Assembly (NCBI GenBank): GCA_947090765.1
Contig: OX352322.1
Coordinates: 4,633,501 to 4,697,500, forward strand
DNA: 64,000 nt
Direction of reading: 5' to 3'
Source of the DNA: Pseudomonas sp. MM223
Lineage (GTDB): Bacteria > Pseudomonadota > Gammaproteobacteria > Pseudomonadales > Pseudomonadaceae
Program-made: the position numbers and the translations under genes
In this document: one piece after another, positions 41,234-50,756 of the stretch
How the letters are laid out: each line of letters opens with the position of its first letter
Position numbering within the stretch: position 1 is the first letter of the stretch
Notes under the pieces: generated by a model
Seen by the model: the letters and a program-made list of their open reading frames with translations, nothing else
Databases searched by the model: none
What the model was told of the DNA's origin: nothing

Positions 41234-42397
41234 TCAAAGGCGCCTCAACAGTTCCTGCCGCTCGCGCCAGATTTCCTGTACGAAGGGATCGGTCACCCCG
41301 TACACCCCGTGCCCGCGACGCATGATCAGGTTGGCCGCCAGCAACTCGTTGGCAACCGGTTGTATCTCTTCAACCCGAACTTCTCGCCCAACGACTTTCG
41401 AGTATTCCCCTGCCGCCTCATTGGAAAACACCCCACGCACATCACCTACGGCCGACGCAATCCGGGCAAAAATCGCTTCAGCCAGAACGCCCAGTTCTTC
41501 TACCTTCATCAGTTCCAGGTCGGCAGCAGCCGAACGCAAAGTAGCTGCGATCACTGGCAGCAAATCATCCGGCCCGGCACCCGACGCAGGCGAATGGATC
41601 AGCTGGCGAAGTGCACGGATGAATTCCTCTGGCCTGCTACCCAGTGTTTTGAATGCGAGTGCAGCAACATCCAACGACGGTAAGTTGTCCAGTCCATCAT
41701 TCGCGAGTCGCTTGAGCCAGAATTCGACATAGTCTCTGCCAAGTACCGGATAGGGCACGTTGGTAGCGCCAGCAAAAGCCTGGTTACGTCGAGCGGTCAA
41801 TTCGTTGACCATTGCCCGGTGAGAGCCGGTACCGATAAACAGGAAATGCCCTGGTGTGTTCGGCCGCGGGTTGATGGCATCACGTGCAGCCTTCAACGCC
41901 AGCATCATCTGCTGCCCGTCCTCGGTGGTGATCGCTTGCTGTACCTCATCGACAACCAGCACGACGTCCGTCCGGGCTTGGTCGACGACTTCAGCTAGCG
42001 CTTCTGCCAGCGTCACACCACCTTCGGCGCCCAAGGTATCGAGGTTGAACCCAAACTTGAGCCCGGCCATTTCGACTGCCGCGCCCCGCAAGGTTTTCAA
42101 CTTCTGCAAGAACGCCGAGCCTGGGTTCTGCAGATCAGCAAGGGCTTTGCGCACCGCGGCAAGCACAAGTACCACCGGACTGGTCTGGGTATCACTCCAG
42201 AGATCGACGTAGATCACCAGCGCACCCATTTCCTCCAGTGCAGGGATCAGGTCGTTCTTCAGGAAGGTGGTTTTGCCAGTCCGGCGCAGCCCCGAGAAGA
42301 ACAAACCAGATCGCAGCCCGATATCCAGAGCGGACGGTTTCAGCAGCTGCCTGGCCATGTCGGCAGCCAGCTCTCGGCGTGGAAAAAGGTCGAACAT
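41234..42397 (-). CDS. Stand-alone AAA ATPase
   Basis: 387 residues. Walker A LRRTGKTTFLKND (about residues 36-48), Walker B VVLVVDEVQQAI (about 140-151), sensor-like GHFLFIGTGSHRAMV (about 185-200), then a helical region and a C-terminal winged-helix-like part (VANELLAANLIMRRGHGVYGVTDPFVQEIWRERQELL). This layout fits archaeal-type ATPases of the MNS/STAND side of the AAA+ group. It is a paralogue of the partial gene at 1-269. The upstream region has a perfect palindrome at 42422-42435. No partner gene is apparent; a role in stress or defence is speculation. Confidence 0.8.
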   Translation of the reverse strand: MFDLFPRRELAADMARQLLKPSALDIGLRSGLFFSGLRRTGKTTFLKNDLIPALEEMGALVIYVDLWSDTQTSPVVLVLAAVRKALADLQNPGSAFLQKLKTLRGAAVEMAGLKFGFNLDTLGAEGGVTLAEALAEVVDQARTDVVLVVDEVQQAITTEDGQQMMLALKAARDAINPRPNTPGHFLFIGTGSHRAMVNELTARRNQAFAGATNVPYPVLGRDYVEFWLKRLANDGLDNLPSLDVAALAFKTLGSRPEEFIRALRQLIHSPASGAGPDDLLPVIAATLRSAAADLELMKVEELGVLAEAIFARIASAVGDVRGVFSNEAAGEYSKVVGREVRVEEIQPVANELLAANLIMRRGHGVYGVTDPFVQEIWRERQELLRRL

Positions 42398-42421
42398 GGC
42401 TTTATCCAGAATTATTGAATA

Positions 42422-42435
42422 CCAATAATTATTGG
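42422..42435. promoter_or_regulatory. Perfect palindrome upstream of the ATPase gene
   Basis: CCAATAATTATTGG, a 14-bp perfect palindrome, 25 bases before the ATPase start codon (42397) in an AT-rich stretch (42410-42460). Candidate operator for autoregulation by the ATPase's winged-helix part; no independent support. Confidence 0.4.
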
Positions 42436-42590
42436 CAGAGAATAATTTTATGTAAAGTCACACAGAGTGCCATGCAAACATGGATGGAGTGCGGGGTAAT
42501 CAATTTTACTGACAACAATCGTCTTTCATCATCAGCCAGATCAGACATAAATTCTCCACCGTCCACTCCCAGCAGCAACGGTAGAGCCCT

Positions 42591-45521
42591 ATGTCCAGCC
42601 CACAGCACCCGTCCGCCTCTCCTGCCCTGACCACGCTGATCAGCCGCTCCGGCCTGCCCAGCCCTTCACTCAGCGAGGCGCAGGCACACGCCGTATTGCA
42701 GGCTCACTACGGTTTCGACGGTGACCTGACGGCACTGGGCAGCCAACAGGACCTCAACTTCCGCGTCGACACGCCAGAAGGCCGCTATGTGCTCAAGGCC
42801 TGCCACGGTAGCTATGCCCAGCTTGAGCTTGAAGCACAACATGCCGCCCTGGCCTACTTGCGCGAACAGGGCTTGCCAGTACCCGCCGTGCGCCCCGCCA
42901 GCAACGGCGAAGGCTTGCTGGCACTGGACAATGACGGGCAACCCCTGCGCCTGCGCCTGCTCGACTACATCGAAGGCCAACCGTTGACCCGCCTCAAACA
43001 CCTGGAGCCACGCCTGATCGCTGAACTGGGCGGGCTCTGTGCGAAGCTGGACAGGGCGCTGGTCGACTTCGACCACCCCGGCCTGGTGCGCACCCTGCAA
43101 TGGGACCCGCAACATGCCCGGGCGTTGATCGATCACCTGCTGCCGGTGCTGAATGACAGCGGGCAGCGCGCCCGCATCGAACACGCCACCCGCCAGGCCA
43201 GCGAGCGCTTGGCGCCGCTGATAGTCCAGCTGCCAAGTCAGCCCGTACACCTGGACATCACCGACGACAACACTGTCTGGGCTCGCGATGCCCAGCGCCA
43301 ATGGCAACTGCAAGGCGTGATCGATTTCGGCGACCTGTTGCGTACCTGGCGCATCGCAGACCTGTCAGTGACCTGCGCAGCACTGCTGCACCACGCCGAG
43401 GGCGACCCACTGCGTATCCTGCCGGCGATCAGCGCCTACCAGGTGCTCAACCCACTGACCGAGGCCGAGCTACGCGCCCTATGGCCACTGGTGGTCAACC
43501 GTGCCGCGGTGCTGGTGTTGAGCAGCGCGCAGCAACTGGCCGTGGACCCAGGCAACCAGTACACCCGCGACAACGTGGCCCATGAATGGGAAATCTTCGA
43601 CACCGCAACCGCCGTGCCTTTCGCGTTGATGGAGGCCGCCATTCTGCAAGCGGCAGGCTTGCAGGTCGACGCTCCAGACTTGAACAACTGCGCCCCCCTG
43701 CTCCCTGAGCTGGCCGGCCAGGCTGTAACGCGGGTCGACCTGGGCGTGCTCAGCAGCCATTGCGAAGCGGGCAACTGGGAGCAACCCGGTTTCGACCAGC
43801 AACTGCTGGCCTCGCAAGCAGCCCCGGCGTGCAGCCTGCACGCGCAGTATCGCCTGTCGCAAACCCATATCGACCGCCCCGAAGAGCCCGCTACCTGCGC
43901 CCTCGGCGTTGAGCTGCATGTGCCTAACGGCAGCCAGGTACAAGCGCCAGAAGCCGGCACCTGGCTACGGCATGGCGACGGCCGCGGCTGCCTGCGTACC
44001 GCGCACTGGGCCTTGTGGCTGCAGGGCCTGGAAGATGCACCCGCTGACGGGCAGGCGATGGAAAAGGGCCAGTCGCTTGGCCATAGCTGTGGTTTCCTCA
44101 GCGTACAGCTGTGCCTGGACCTCAGTATCCAGCCCCCCTTCTTCGCCACCCCGTCCCAAGCCGATGCCTGGCTCGCCCTGTGCCCGTCACCAGCCGCGAT
44201 GCTGGACCTGGACTGCGATGCCGATCCGCTGCCCGACCCGCAGGCCTTGCTGGCCCGCCGCGATGCCAGCTTCGCCCGCTCGCAGAAACACTACTACGCA
44301 CAGCCGCCGCACATCGAGCGCGGCTGGCGCAACTACCTGATCGACATGCAGGGCCGTTCGTACCTGGACATGCTCAACAACGTCGCGGTACTGGGCCATG
44401 GCCACCCGCGCATGGTGGCCGAGTCGGCGCGGCAGTGGTCGCTGCTGAACACCAACTCGCGCTTCCATTACGCCGCCATCACCGAGTTCTCCGAACGCCT
44501 GCTGGACCTGGCACCCGAAGGTTTCGACCGGGTATTCATGGTCAACAGCGGCACCGAAGCCAACGACCTGGCGATTCGCCTGGCCTGGGCCTACAGCGGT
44601 GGGCGTGACTTGCTGAGCGTGCTGGAGGCCTACCACGGCTGGTCGGTGGCCACCGACGCTATTTCCACGTCCATCGCCGACAACCCGCAAGCCCTGGAAA
44701 CCCGCCCGGACTGGGTACACCCGGTCGAGGCACCAAATACCTTCCGCGGTCGTTTCCGCGGTGCCGACAGCGCCGCCGACTACCTGAAGGACGTCGACGC
44801 CAAGCTGGCTGACCTCGATGCCCGTGGCCGCCAGCTGGCGGGCATCATCTGCGAACCGGTGTACGGCAATGCCGGCGGTATCTCGTTGCCGGCCGGCTAC
44901 CTGAGCGATGCCTATGCCAAGGTCCGCGCCCGCGGCGGGGTGTGCATCGCCGACGAAGTGCAAGTGGGTTATGGCCGCCTGGGCGAGTACTTCTGGGGCT
45001 TCGAGGAGCAAGGCGTGGTGCCCGACATCATCACCATGGCCAAGGGCATGGGCAACGGCCAGCCACTGGGCGTGGTCATCACCCGCCGCGAAATCGCCGA
45101 GGCGCTGGAGGCCGAGGGCTACTTCTTCTCCTCGGCCGGTGGCAGCCCGGTCAGCTGCCGCATCGGCATGGCGGTGCTGGACGTGATGCAGGAAGAAGGC
45201 CTGTGGGATAACGCCCGCGACACCGGGCGCTACTTCAAGGCCCGCCTGCAGGCGCTGGTCGACAAGCACACGCTGGCGGGCGCGGCGCATGGCTCTGGTT
45301 TCTACCTGGGGCTGGAACTGGTGCGCGACCGCGCAACCCTGGAGCCGGCCACCGAAGAAACCATGACGCTGTGCAATCGACTGCGTGACCTGGGCATCTT
45401 CATGCAGCCGACCGGCGACTACCTGAACATTCTCAAGATCAAACCACCGATGTGCACCACCCGGGCGAGCGTGGACTACTTTGTCGACTGTATTGACCGG
45501 GTGCTGGGCGAAGGGCTGTAG
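42591..45521 (+). CDS. Kinase / M23-like / class III PLP enzyme triple fusion
   Basis: 976 residues, three parts. Residues about 35-330 are an APH/choline-kinase-like fold with the catalytic loop VHLDITDDN (about 217-225) and VIDFGD. Residues about 420-515 resemble a peptidase M23 domain without clear zinc ligands (GVELHVPNGSQVQAPEAGTWL). Residues about 540-976 are a class III aminotransferase-fold enzyme, with NSGTEANDLAIRLAW, IADEVQVGYGRLG and the PLP lysine in IITMAKGMGNG (about 817). Such kinase-lyase pairs occur in phosphoethanolamine and phosphohydroxylysine ammonia-lyases, where an amino alcohol is phosphorylated and then eliminated; that role is inferred. A LysR gene follows 74 bases downstream. 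Confidence 0.85.
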   Translation: MSSPQHPSASPALTTLISRSGLPSPSLSEAQAHAVLQAHYGFDGDLTALGSQQDLNFRVDTPEGRYVLKACHGSYAQLELEAQHAALAYLREQGLPVPAVRPASNGEGLLALDNDGQPLRLRLLDYIEGQPLTRLKHLEPRLIAELGGLCAKLDRALVDFDHPGLVRTLQWDPQHARALIDHLLPVLNDSGQRARIEHATRQASERLAPLIVQLPSQPVHLDITDDNTVWARDAQRQWQLQGVIDFGDLLRTWRIADLSVTCAALLHHAEGDPLRILPAISAYQVLNPLTEAELRALWPLVVNRAAVLVLSSAQQLAVDPGNQYTRDNVAHEWEIFDTATAVPFALMEAAILQAAGLQVDAPDLNNCAPLLPELAGQAVTRVDLGVLSSHCEAGNWEQPGFDQQLLASQAAPACSLHAQYRLSQTHIDRPEEPATCALGVELHVPNGSQVQAPEAGTWLRHGDGRGCLRTAHWALWLQGLEDAPADGQAMEKGQSLGHSCGFLSVQLCLDLSIQPPFFATPSQADAWLALCPSPAAMLDLDCDADPLPDPQALLARRDASFARSQKHYYAQPPHIERGWRNYLIDMQGRSYLDMLNNVAVLGHGHPRMVAESARQWSLLNTNSRFHYAAITEFSERLLDLAPEGFDRVFMVNSGTEANDLAIRLAWAYSGGRDLLSVLEAYHGWSVATDAISTSIADNPQALETRPDWVHPVEAPNTFRGRFRGADSAADYLKDVDAKLADLDARGRQLAGIICEPVYGNAGGISLPAGYLSDAYAKVRARGGVCIADEVQVGYGRLGEYFWGFEEQGVVPDIITMAKGMGNGQPLGVVITRREIAEALEAEGYFFSSAGGSPVSCRIGMAVLDVMQEEGLWDNARDTGRYFKARLQALVDKHTLAGAAHGSGFYLGLELVRDRATLEPATEETMTLCNRLRDLGIFMQPTGDYLNILKIKPPMCTTRASVDYFVDCIDRVLGEGL

Positions 45522-45595
45522 GGGATTGTGCCGTGGGCCGTTGAGTGATCATACTTTTCGGCCTTGATGCTCCCTCGTTATCAGGTTTACTGACA

Positions 45596-46502
45596 ATGGC
45601 CTTTTCCAGCGACTCCCTGGCAATCTTTCTCGCCGTGCTCGATGCCGGGTCGTTCTCCGCCGCCGCGCGCAAGCTGGGCCGTGTACCTTCCGCCGTGAGC
45701 ATGGCGGTCGCCCAGCTGGAAGCAGAGCTGGACCTGGTGCTGTTCGACCGGGCCACACGCAAAGCCTTGCCCACCAGCGCCGCCCTGGCGCTGGAGCCCC
45801 AGGCCAGGCAGGTGATTTGCCAGCTCAACCTGCTGGATGCCCAGGCCCTGCAACTGCACAAGGGCCTGGAAAAACGCCTGACCATCGCCATGGCGCCCGA
45901 GCTCGCAGACCGGCCGCTGGAGCCAGCCACTGGAAACCCTCGCCCAGGAATTCCCCAGCCTGGAAATCGAGGTGCGTTCGGCCACCCAGACCGAAGCCAT
46001 TCGCCTGTTGCATGACGGCAGTGTACAACTGGCACTGGTGTTCGAGCGGCCCGGCATCGACGAGCGTGAGTCGTTCCTCGAAGCCGGCAGCCAACTGCTG
46101 GTGGCCGTCGCCTCACCACGCCATCCGGCCGGGCAGAACAGCGGTACGCCGATGCCTGAGGAAGCCTTCGCCGAACAACGGCAGATCATCGTGGCCTCGG
46201 GCAAGGCCACCGGGTCGGACCCACGCATGGTGCTGTCGCGGCGTATCTGGCTGACCGACAGTTACCTGGCCACGCTGGACCTGGTGCAGTCCGGGCTGGG
46301 CTGGGCGTACTTGCCGCAGCCACTGGTTGAACCGCTCATTGCTTCGGGCGCACTGGCTGAGGTGCGCTTTGACAACATGGCCAGCCGCCTGCGCCTGTGG
46401 GTGGACATCATCTGGATAAAGTCACGCCCGCTGGGCCTGGGCGCCAGGCGCTACCTGGACGTCATGCGCCAATGCTTTGAAACAGAATCGCCAAGGTCCT
46501 GA
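45596..46502 (+). pseudogene. LysR-family transcriptional regulator, frameshifted
   Basis: About 302 residues in total. The N-terminal winged HTH is clear (DSLAIFLAVLDAGSFSAAARKLGRVPSAVSMAVAQLEAELDLVLFDRATRKALPT), and the effector domain continues in a second frame (EVRSATQTEAIRLLHDGSVQLALVFERPGIDERESF... to AEVRFDNMASRLRLWVDIIWIKSRPLG). The break is at about 45905-45911; removing one A from GCAGACCGG would join PELAAGRWSQPLETLAQEFPSLEIEVRS. Placed after the triple-fusion enzyme gene on the same strand, it may regulate it. Confidence 0.82.
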
Positions 46503-46617
46503 GCCGAATCATCCGAAAGCGAAAAGTCCTACAGCACGTTAGGAAGCCGATAACTCCCTACAGAATTGATTCCTCGTTAGATTTCTGCTCGCCATCAAGA
46601 AGACAAAGGAACTTCTC

Positions 46618-47577
46618 ATGTCGAGCCAGTCCGCGCAGGGCTACCTGCAGTGGGTTGATCGCTTCGCGACCCAACTGCGCCAACCAGAGGAAGCCCTCTA
46701 TCTTCTACTGGACCCGTTTGCCGGGTGTATGCCAGAGCACCCGTTAAGCATTGCATCGCTCACCGAGACACTGGGTAGCGACGCAGTAGTGCGTGTCGAT
46801 AGCCACGGGCTAGTCCAAAGCCCGCACGACTGGCCAGCCCTGATCCAGATTGCCAAACCCGGCGCAGCGCCCTCAGCCCTTGCTGCACTCAGCGCCACCT
46901 ACGCTGCCCGTGAGGCAACGGCCACCTGGCACTATGTGTGTGGCTGGCTAGTCAGCGAGCAACCCGCCGACCTCATCGCCAGACACATCAGCCAGCAATG
47001 CCATGTGCTGCACCAACCGCCGCCGCACGGCATCACGGCCTGGTTCGAACCTGTACGCCTGGTGTTGCTGCGCGCGACCCTGCGCGACGCCGCCCAGGTA
47101 CTTGGGCCCATTCGCAGCTGGCTGCACCCCGATGGTTGTGGCAGTTGCGCGGTATTCGAACGACAAGCGCCGGCTGGCGAGCTGGTCGTCCCCGAGGCGG
47201 CAAGGGCTACCCAGCACGTTGCGCCACAGATCATTCAACTGCTCGGCGCCTGGCGCCGGCTGAATGCCGTGCAGCAAACCGGCGCCCCCTGGCAATTCAC
47301 AGGCGCATCCGGCCTGCCGGAAAACGCGCCCGTTCATGCCATGAACCTGCTGCTCAAGGCCTTCAGGCAGGGCCTTCGCGACCGTGCCGATATCCAGTGC
47401 ATGTGCCTGCACATGGTCATGGTCCACCCACTGCTGCTTCAACACCCCACCATCCAGCACGACGTGGCACAGGCAGCGGCCGGCGTACAACGCCTGGCGT
47501 CCCGTTTTGCCCACTACGACGACCGCGCCTGGTCGCGCATCGTGGCGGCCCTGCCGCAGGCAAGGAGTTATTCATGA
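46618..47577 (+). CDS. DUF4123 type VI secretion effector adaptor
   Basis: 319 residues. The pattern ALYLLLDPFAG near the N-terminus, ...TWHYVCGWLVSEQPADLIARHISQQCHV, and FEPVRLVLLRATLRDAAQVLGPIRSWL with FYDP-like acidic/aromatic spacing match the DUF4123 (Tap/TEC) chaperones that load effectors onto VgrG. It is followed, with a 4-base ATGA overlap, by a VasX-like toxin, which is the usual partner. No vgrG, PAAR or structural T6SS gene is in the window. RBS AAGGAAC 6-7 bases before ATG 46618. Confidence 0.8.
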   Translation: MSSQSAQGYLQWVDRFATQLRQPEEALYLLLDPFAGCMPEHPLSIASLTETLGSDAVVRVDSHGLVQSPHDWPALIQIAKPGAAPSALAALSATYAAREATATWHYVCGWLVSEQPADLIARHISQQCHVLHQPPPHGITAWFEPVRLVLLRATLRDAAQVLGPIRSWLHPDGCGSCAVFERQAPAGELVVPEAARATQHVAPQIIQLLGAWRRLNAVQQTGAPWQFTGASGLPENAPVHAMNLLLKAFRQGLRDRADIQCMCLHMVMVHPLLLQHPTIQHDVAQAAAGVQRLASRFAHYDDRAWSRIVAALPQARSYS

Positions 47578-50500
47578 GCATCAGCAAAGCCGTCCACATT
47601 GCCATGCAGGAAGAGATACCCAACACATACGGCAGCTGTAATGCCTGCGAACGCTCCGGCCTGCCGATCATGCTGCTGCGCGAGGCCTACGCCCCGCGCC
47701 CTGATACAGGGCTTCCCTATCGCCTGGCGGACGACAGCGAAATCATCTTCCACCCGATGCATACCGACCAGTTGCGCCTGCTGCGCCAAGGTTATGTCTA
47801 CGTGCTGCTCGACCAGGAAATCTGGCAGGCCTACGCAGTGGCGGCAGAAGGCACCTTGCAGCGCTTCCCTGTGTCGCAGATACCCTTGGGGCCGCCCAGG
47901 TCATTGCCCAAGGTGTGCGCCACCGAAGGGCACGATGTGATCGCCTCATTCATCAACATCAATACCCTGCTCTACCGCAAAGCCTGGATCGCCTTCGCCA
48001 ACGATCCCTGGCCCCTTGCCGTACTCGACCGTTATCGCAAAGGCATTGCCGACGGTGACCCGGGCACCCTCGCCCGCTTCGTCGAGGTAGACCTGGAGAC
48101 CGCACGCGACGACCCCGCCAGCATCGGCATCGCCATGACCGACAGCTTCCGCTTCGGCATGGAAAATGTGCTGGAGTTCTCCACGTTCTCCTCAGCCAGG
48201 TTTACCAGCACCCATGGCTTTTACAGCCGTTTTGGCAAATGGTCTGAAACCAATAATCACGTGCGCAAGGTCATCGCGCAGGAACAACTGCCCAATGGCG
48301 TGCTGGCACTGACGCTGCCCGACCCGGTCGGCCTGGTGATGGAACTGAACGCACAACGCGCGGGGTGGGTGCGGGCCATGCAGGAATGGCGGGCGCAACC
48401 GCAGCGGCACTTCGAGTACTTCACCTCGCAGGCGTTGTTGGGCATCCAGCAACTACACGCCGCCACCGCCGCCGCGCAAGGGGCCGAGGACGCTGAGCGT
48501 GAGGCCCGGCAGGTCGAGCAGTGGAACAAAACCCCACTCGCGGTCAAAACGCATCTACCCGCGGTGGATATCGAAGCACAGACCGCGCGCAACACTGCAC
48601 GCAAACAGCAAGAAGCCCGTGAGCGGCTGGAAGAGCGCTACGACGAAAGCGCCCGCGCGGCCTTCCAGGCCGGTTACGACCGCGAACTGAAAAACTGGCA
48701 GTCAATGGTCGACCAGGTCGGCAAGCTGTATGCACACCACTACGCCAAACGTGCGTTTCAGCAAATCGGCTATTTCGACTATGACGCGAAAGATCCTGTT
48801 TCGGTCGAGCACTTCATCCAGATGATGGCCGCCTGCCTGGCCGGCGGGCCCACCGAAGAATTGCCCCAGGCTGGACAACCGCTCGGGATGACCCAGCACG
48901 TCTGGCAGCAATTGCTGGAGGATGAGCAGAGCTTGTTGTATCAGGCGTTACTGGCCAAGAACCGGGGCTTGATGCAGCAGCTGGCGGGTGCGCTGTCGGG
49001 GGATGACTTCGGCAAGGTGTACGACATCATCAAAGGCATCGCCGGCACTCCCGATGGCCAGTTGCTGATGATCAAGCCGATGCAGGATGCCATTGGCCAG
49101 TTGCTGGCCGCGACCAACAGCGCGGGGAACGCACTCAGTCAGCACATCAGTGAACGGACCAAGACCCTGGTCGGCCATGTGCATCGTTCGGCATTTGCAC
49201 TGTTCGCCGGGCAGCAGGTGACACCGCTGTGGGTGTCGCTGACAGTGGGCGAATACATGAGCTTGCTCAATGAAGCCGTGCAGCTAAGGACTGATGCGTT
49301 TCTCCAGCAGGTAGACAACCAATTCCGGGACCCCGTGGGGCGGAAGGTGCGCGCCATGGTGCTGAGTGGCGCGATCAATATTGCGGCAGCGGGCAACCGC
49401 AACCAACTGATCGAAGTAGTGCTCTGGACGTTTGAAAGTGCCGAGAGTTTGCAGGCGCGGTTGGTGCAGTTACGGGAAGGTGCGGCCGGTGGCGTCGGGG
49501 CGCTTGTAAGGAGTGTGGCGATTGGCGCGGGTACGCTGGGCGCTCAGGTTACCGGCGGATTGAAAGTCAGTTCGATGGCCGCGCAGAGCGTGGCAAGTGA
49601 TGCCATGCGCAGCTTGCGGGATGCGGCAGCTAGCTCGGGAAGCGTACGCTTGCTCCTTGCCTTGGGCAGTATGTGGTTTCAGCAAGACAGTCTGGAAAAG
49701 AACTATCGAACGTTGCAGGAAACTAATCAGAATAATCCAGAGGCGCTTGCGGCGGTCTGGTCTTCATCGCTTGGGTTGTTGGGTGTCGGCATTGAAGCGG
49801 CAGGGCTTGCTATCGGACTTATACGGCCGAAGATGCCCTGGTCCGGAATGGTAACAACGACTTCGCTGGGAAGCAGCATTGCCAAGTATGGCGGCGCTAT
49901 AACCGCACTCGCCAGTACTATGGATGCAGCGCAATACCTGAACGCATACACCCGGACTAAACGACAAGGAGACCACGCCTCTGCCAAAGGCTACTTTCGT
50001 GCTGCCACATTGACTACAATCTCCGCAGGCTTTGGCGTTTACTCCGCGCTATTCGCTAGCTCCCTGCTAACCCCTCTAGGCTTCGCGATAGTTCTTGGTC
50101 TGGCCGCCTATACGCTGGCGACGCATGCCAAAAATCAAGAGTCTTCATTACTGGAACTGTGGTCTCGGCATAGTAGATGGGGTACACCAGAGGTACATCG
50201 ACGCTGGGTAAATCCACAAGACCTAGATACCTCGATTGGTGCGCTGAACGCGGCAGCGCTAGGTATTCAGGCGCATGCCTCAATTGAAACCAGATTTCAA
50301 CAATCTCACCGTACGCAAACGCCAGGCCAAACTGGAACTTTAATCAGCGATGGCGCTGCTGTCGCAGCAGGATTCGATCTAGACTTGTACATTAGCCTGC
50401 CAAATTTCAGTACTGAGGCCGCACAGTACGAATGGCAGCTGACAGTGTACCCAGGAGGGCTCAACAGCCAGCCATTTCATCTCTCCGGCAATAGTTCTCG

Positions 50501-50756
50501 CCCAAACACAATCAAATACACTCCCGAACAAACAAAAAATGCTTTTTCTAGCCCGAACAGCGTAAGCGATTGTTTGCACTCCAAAATCACCAATGAAACA
50601 CTGCACATCAACAGCTCAATCCCACTACACGAAAACCACTGCATAAAATCCATCGAACTAACTCTCACTTACTGGCCCGACAAGCGGGACACGTCAGGTT
50701 ACGCAAAAGTGACAGCGAGAGAGAACAATCTATCCTCCCTAAGGTGCCTATTCTAA
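47574..50756 (+). CDS. VasX-like (BTH_I2691 family) type VI pore-forming effector
   Basis: 1060 residues. The N-terminus has the VasX_N signature CNACERSGLPIMLLREAYAP (about residues 22-41). A long charged coiled-coil region (about 290-380, EDAEREARQVEQWN...ARERLEERYDESARAAF) follows. The C-terminal third carries several hydrophobic membrane segments (VWSSSLGLLGVGIEAAGLAIGLI, IAKYGGAITALAST, LLTPLGFAIVLGLAAYTLA), expected to form the inner-membrane pore in target cells, then a beta-rich tail of lower GC (from about 50280). ATG 47574 overlaps the adaptor stop, with AAGGAG upstream. The toxin stop overlaps the next ATG by one base. Confidence 0.85.
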   Translation: MSISKAVHIAMQEEIPNTYGSCNACERSGLPIMLLREAYAPRPDTGLPYRLADDSEIIFHPMHTDQLRLLRQGYVYVLLDQEIWQAYAVAAEGTLQRFPVSQIPLGPPRSLPKVCATEGHDVIASFININTLLYRKAWIAFANDPWPLAVLDRYRKGIADGDPGTLARFVEVDLETARDDPASIGIAMTDSFRFGMENVLEFSTFSSARFTSTHGFYSRFGKWSETNNHVRKVIAQEQLPNGVLALTLPDPVGLVMELNAQRAGWVRAMQEWRAQPQRHFEYFTSQALLGIQQLHAATAAAQGAEDAEREARQVEQWNKTPLAVKTHLPAVDIEAQTARNTARKQQEARERLEERYDESARAAFQAGYDRELKNWQSMVDQVGKLYAHHYAKRAFQQIGYFDYDAKDPVSVEHFIQMMAACLAGGPTEELPQAGQPLGMTQHVWQQLLEDEQSLLYQALLAKNRGLMQQLAGALSGDDFGKVYDIIKGIAGTPDGQLLMIKPMQDAIGQLLAATNSAGNALSQHISERTKTLVGHVHRSAFALFAGQQVTPLWVSLTVGEYMSLLNEAVQLRTDAFLQQVDNQFRDPVGRKVRAMVLSGAINIAAAGNRNQLIEVVLWTFESAESLQARLVQLREGAAGGVGALVRSVAIGAGTLGAQVTGGLKVSSMAAQSVASDAMRSLRDAAASSGSVRLLLALGSMWFQQDSLEKNYRTLQETNQNNPEALAAVWSSSLGLLGVGIEAAGLAIGLIRPKMPWSGMVTTTSLGSSIAKYGGAITALASTMDAAQYLNAYTRTKRQGDHASAKGYFRAATLTTISAGFGVYSALFASSLLTPLGFAIVLGLAAYTLATHAKNQESSLLELWSRHSRWGTPEVHRRWVNPQDLDTSIGALNAAALGIQAHASIETRFQQSHRTQTPGQTGTLISDGAAVAAGFDLDLYISLPNFSTEAAQYEWQLTVYPGGLNSQPFHLSGNSSRPNTIKYTPEQTKNAFSSPNSVSDCLHSKITNETLHINSSIPLHENHCIKSIELTLTYWPDKRDTSGYAKVTARENNLSSLRCLF

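Noticed and set aside
41171..41683. Plus-strand gene after the MerR gene
   Set aside because: It lies antisense to the ATPase C-terminus and codes a low-complexity product with no ribosome site.
43850..44130. Active M23 peptidase in the triple fusion
   Set aside because: The HxxxD and HxH zinc ligands of M23 enzymes are not recognisable; the domain is listed as M23-like only.
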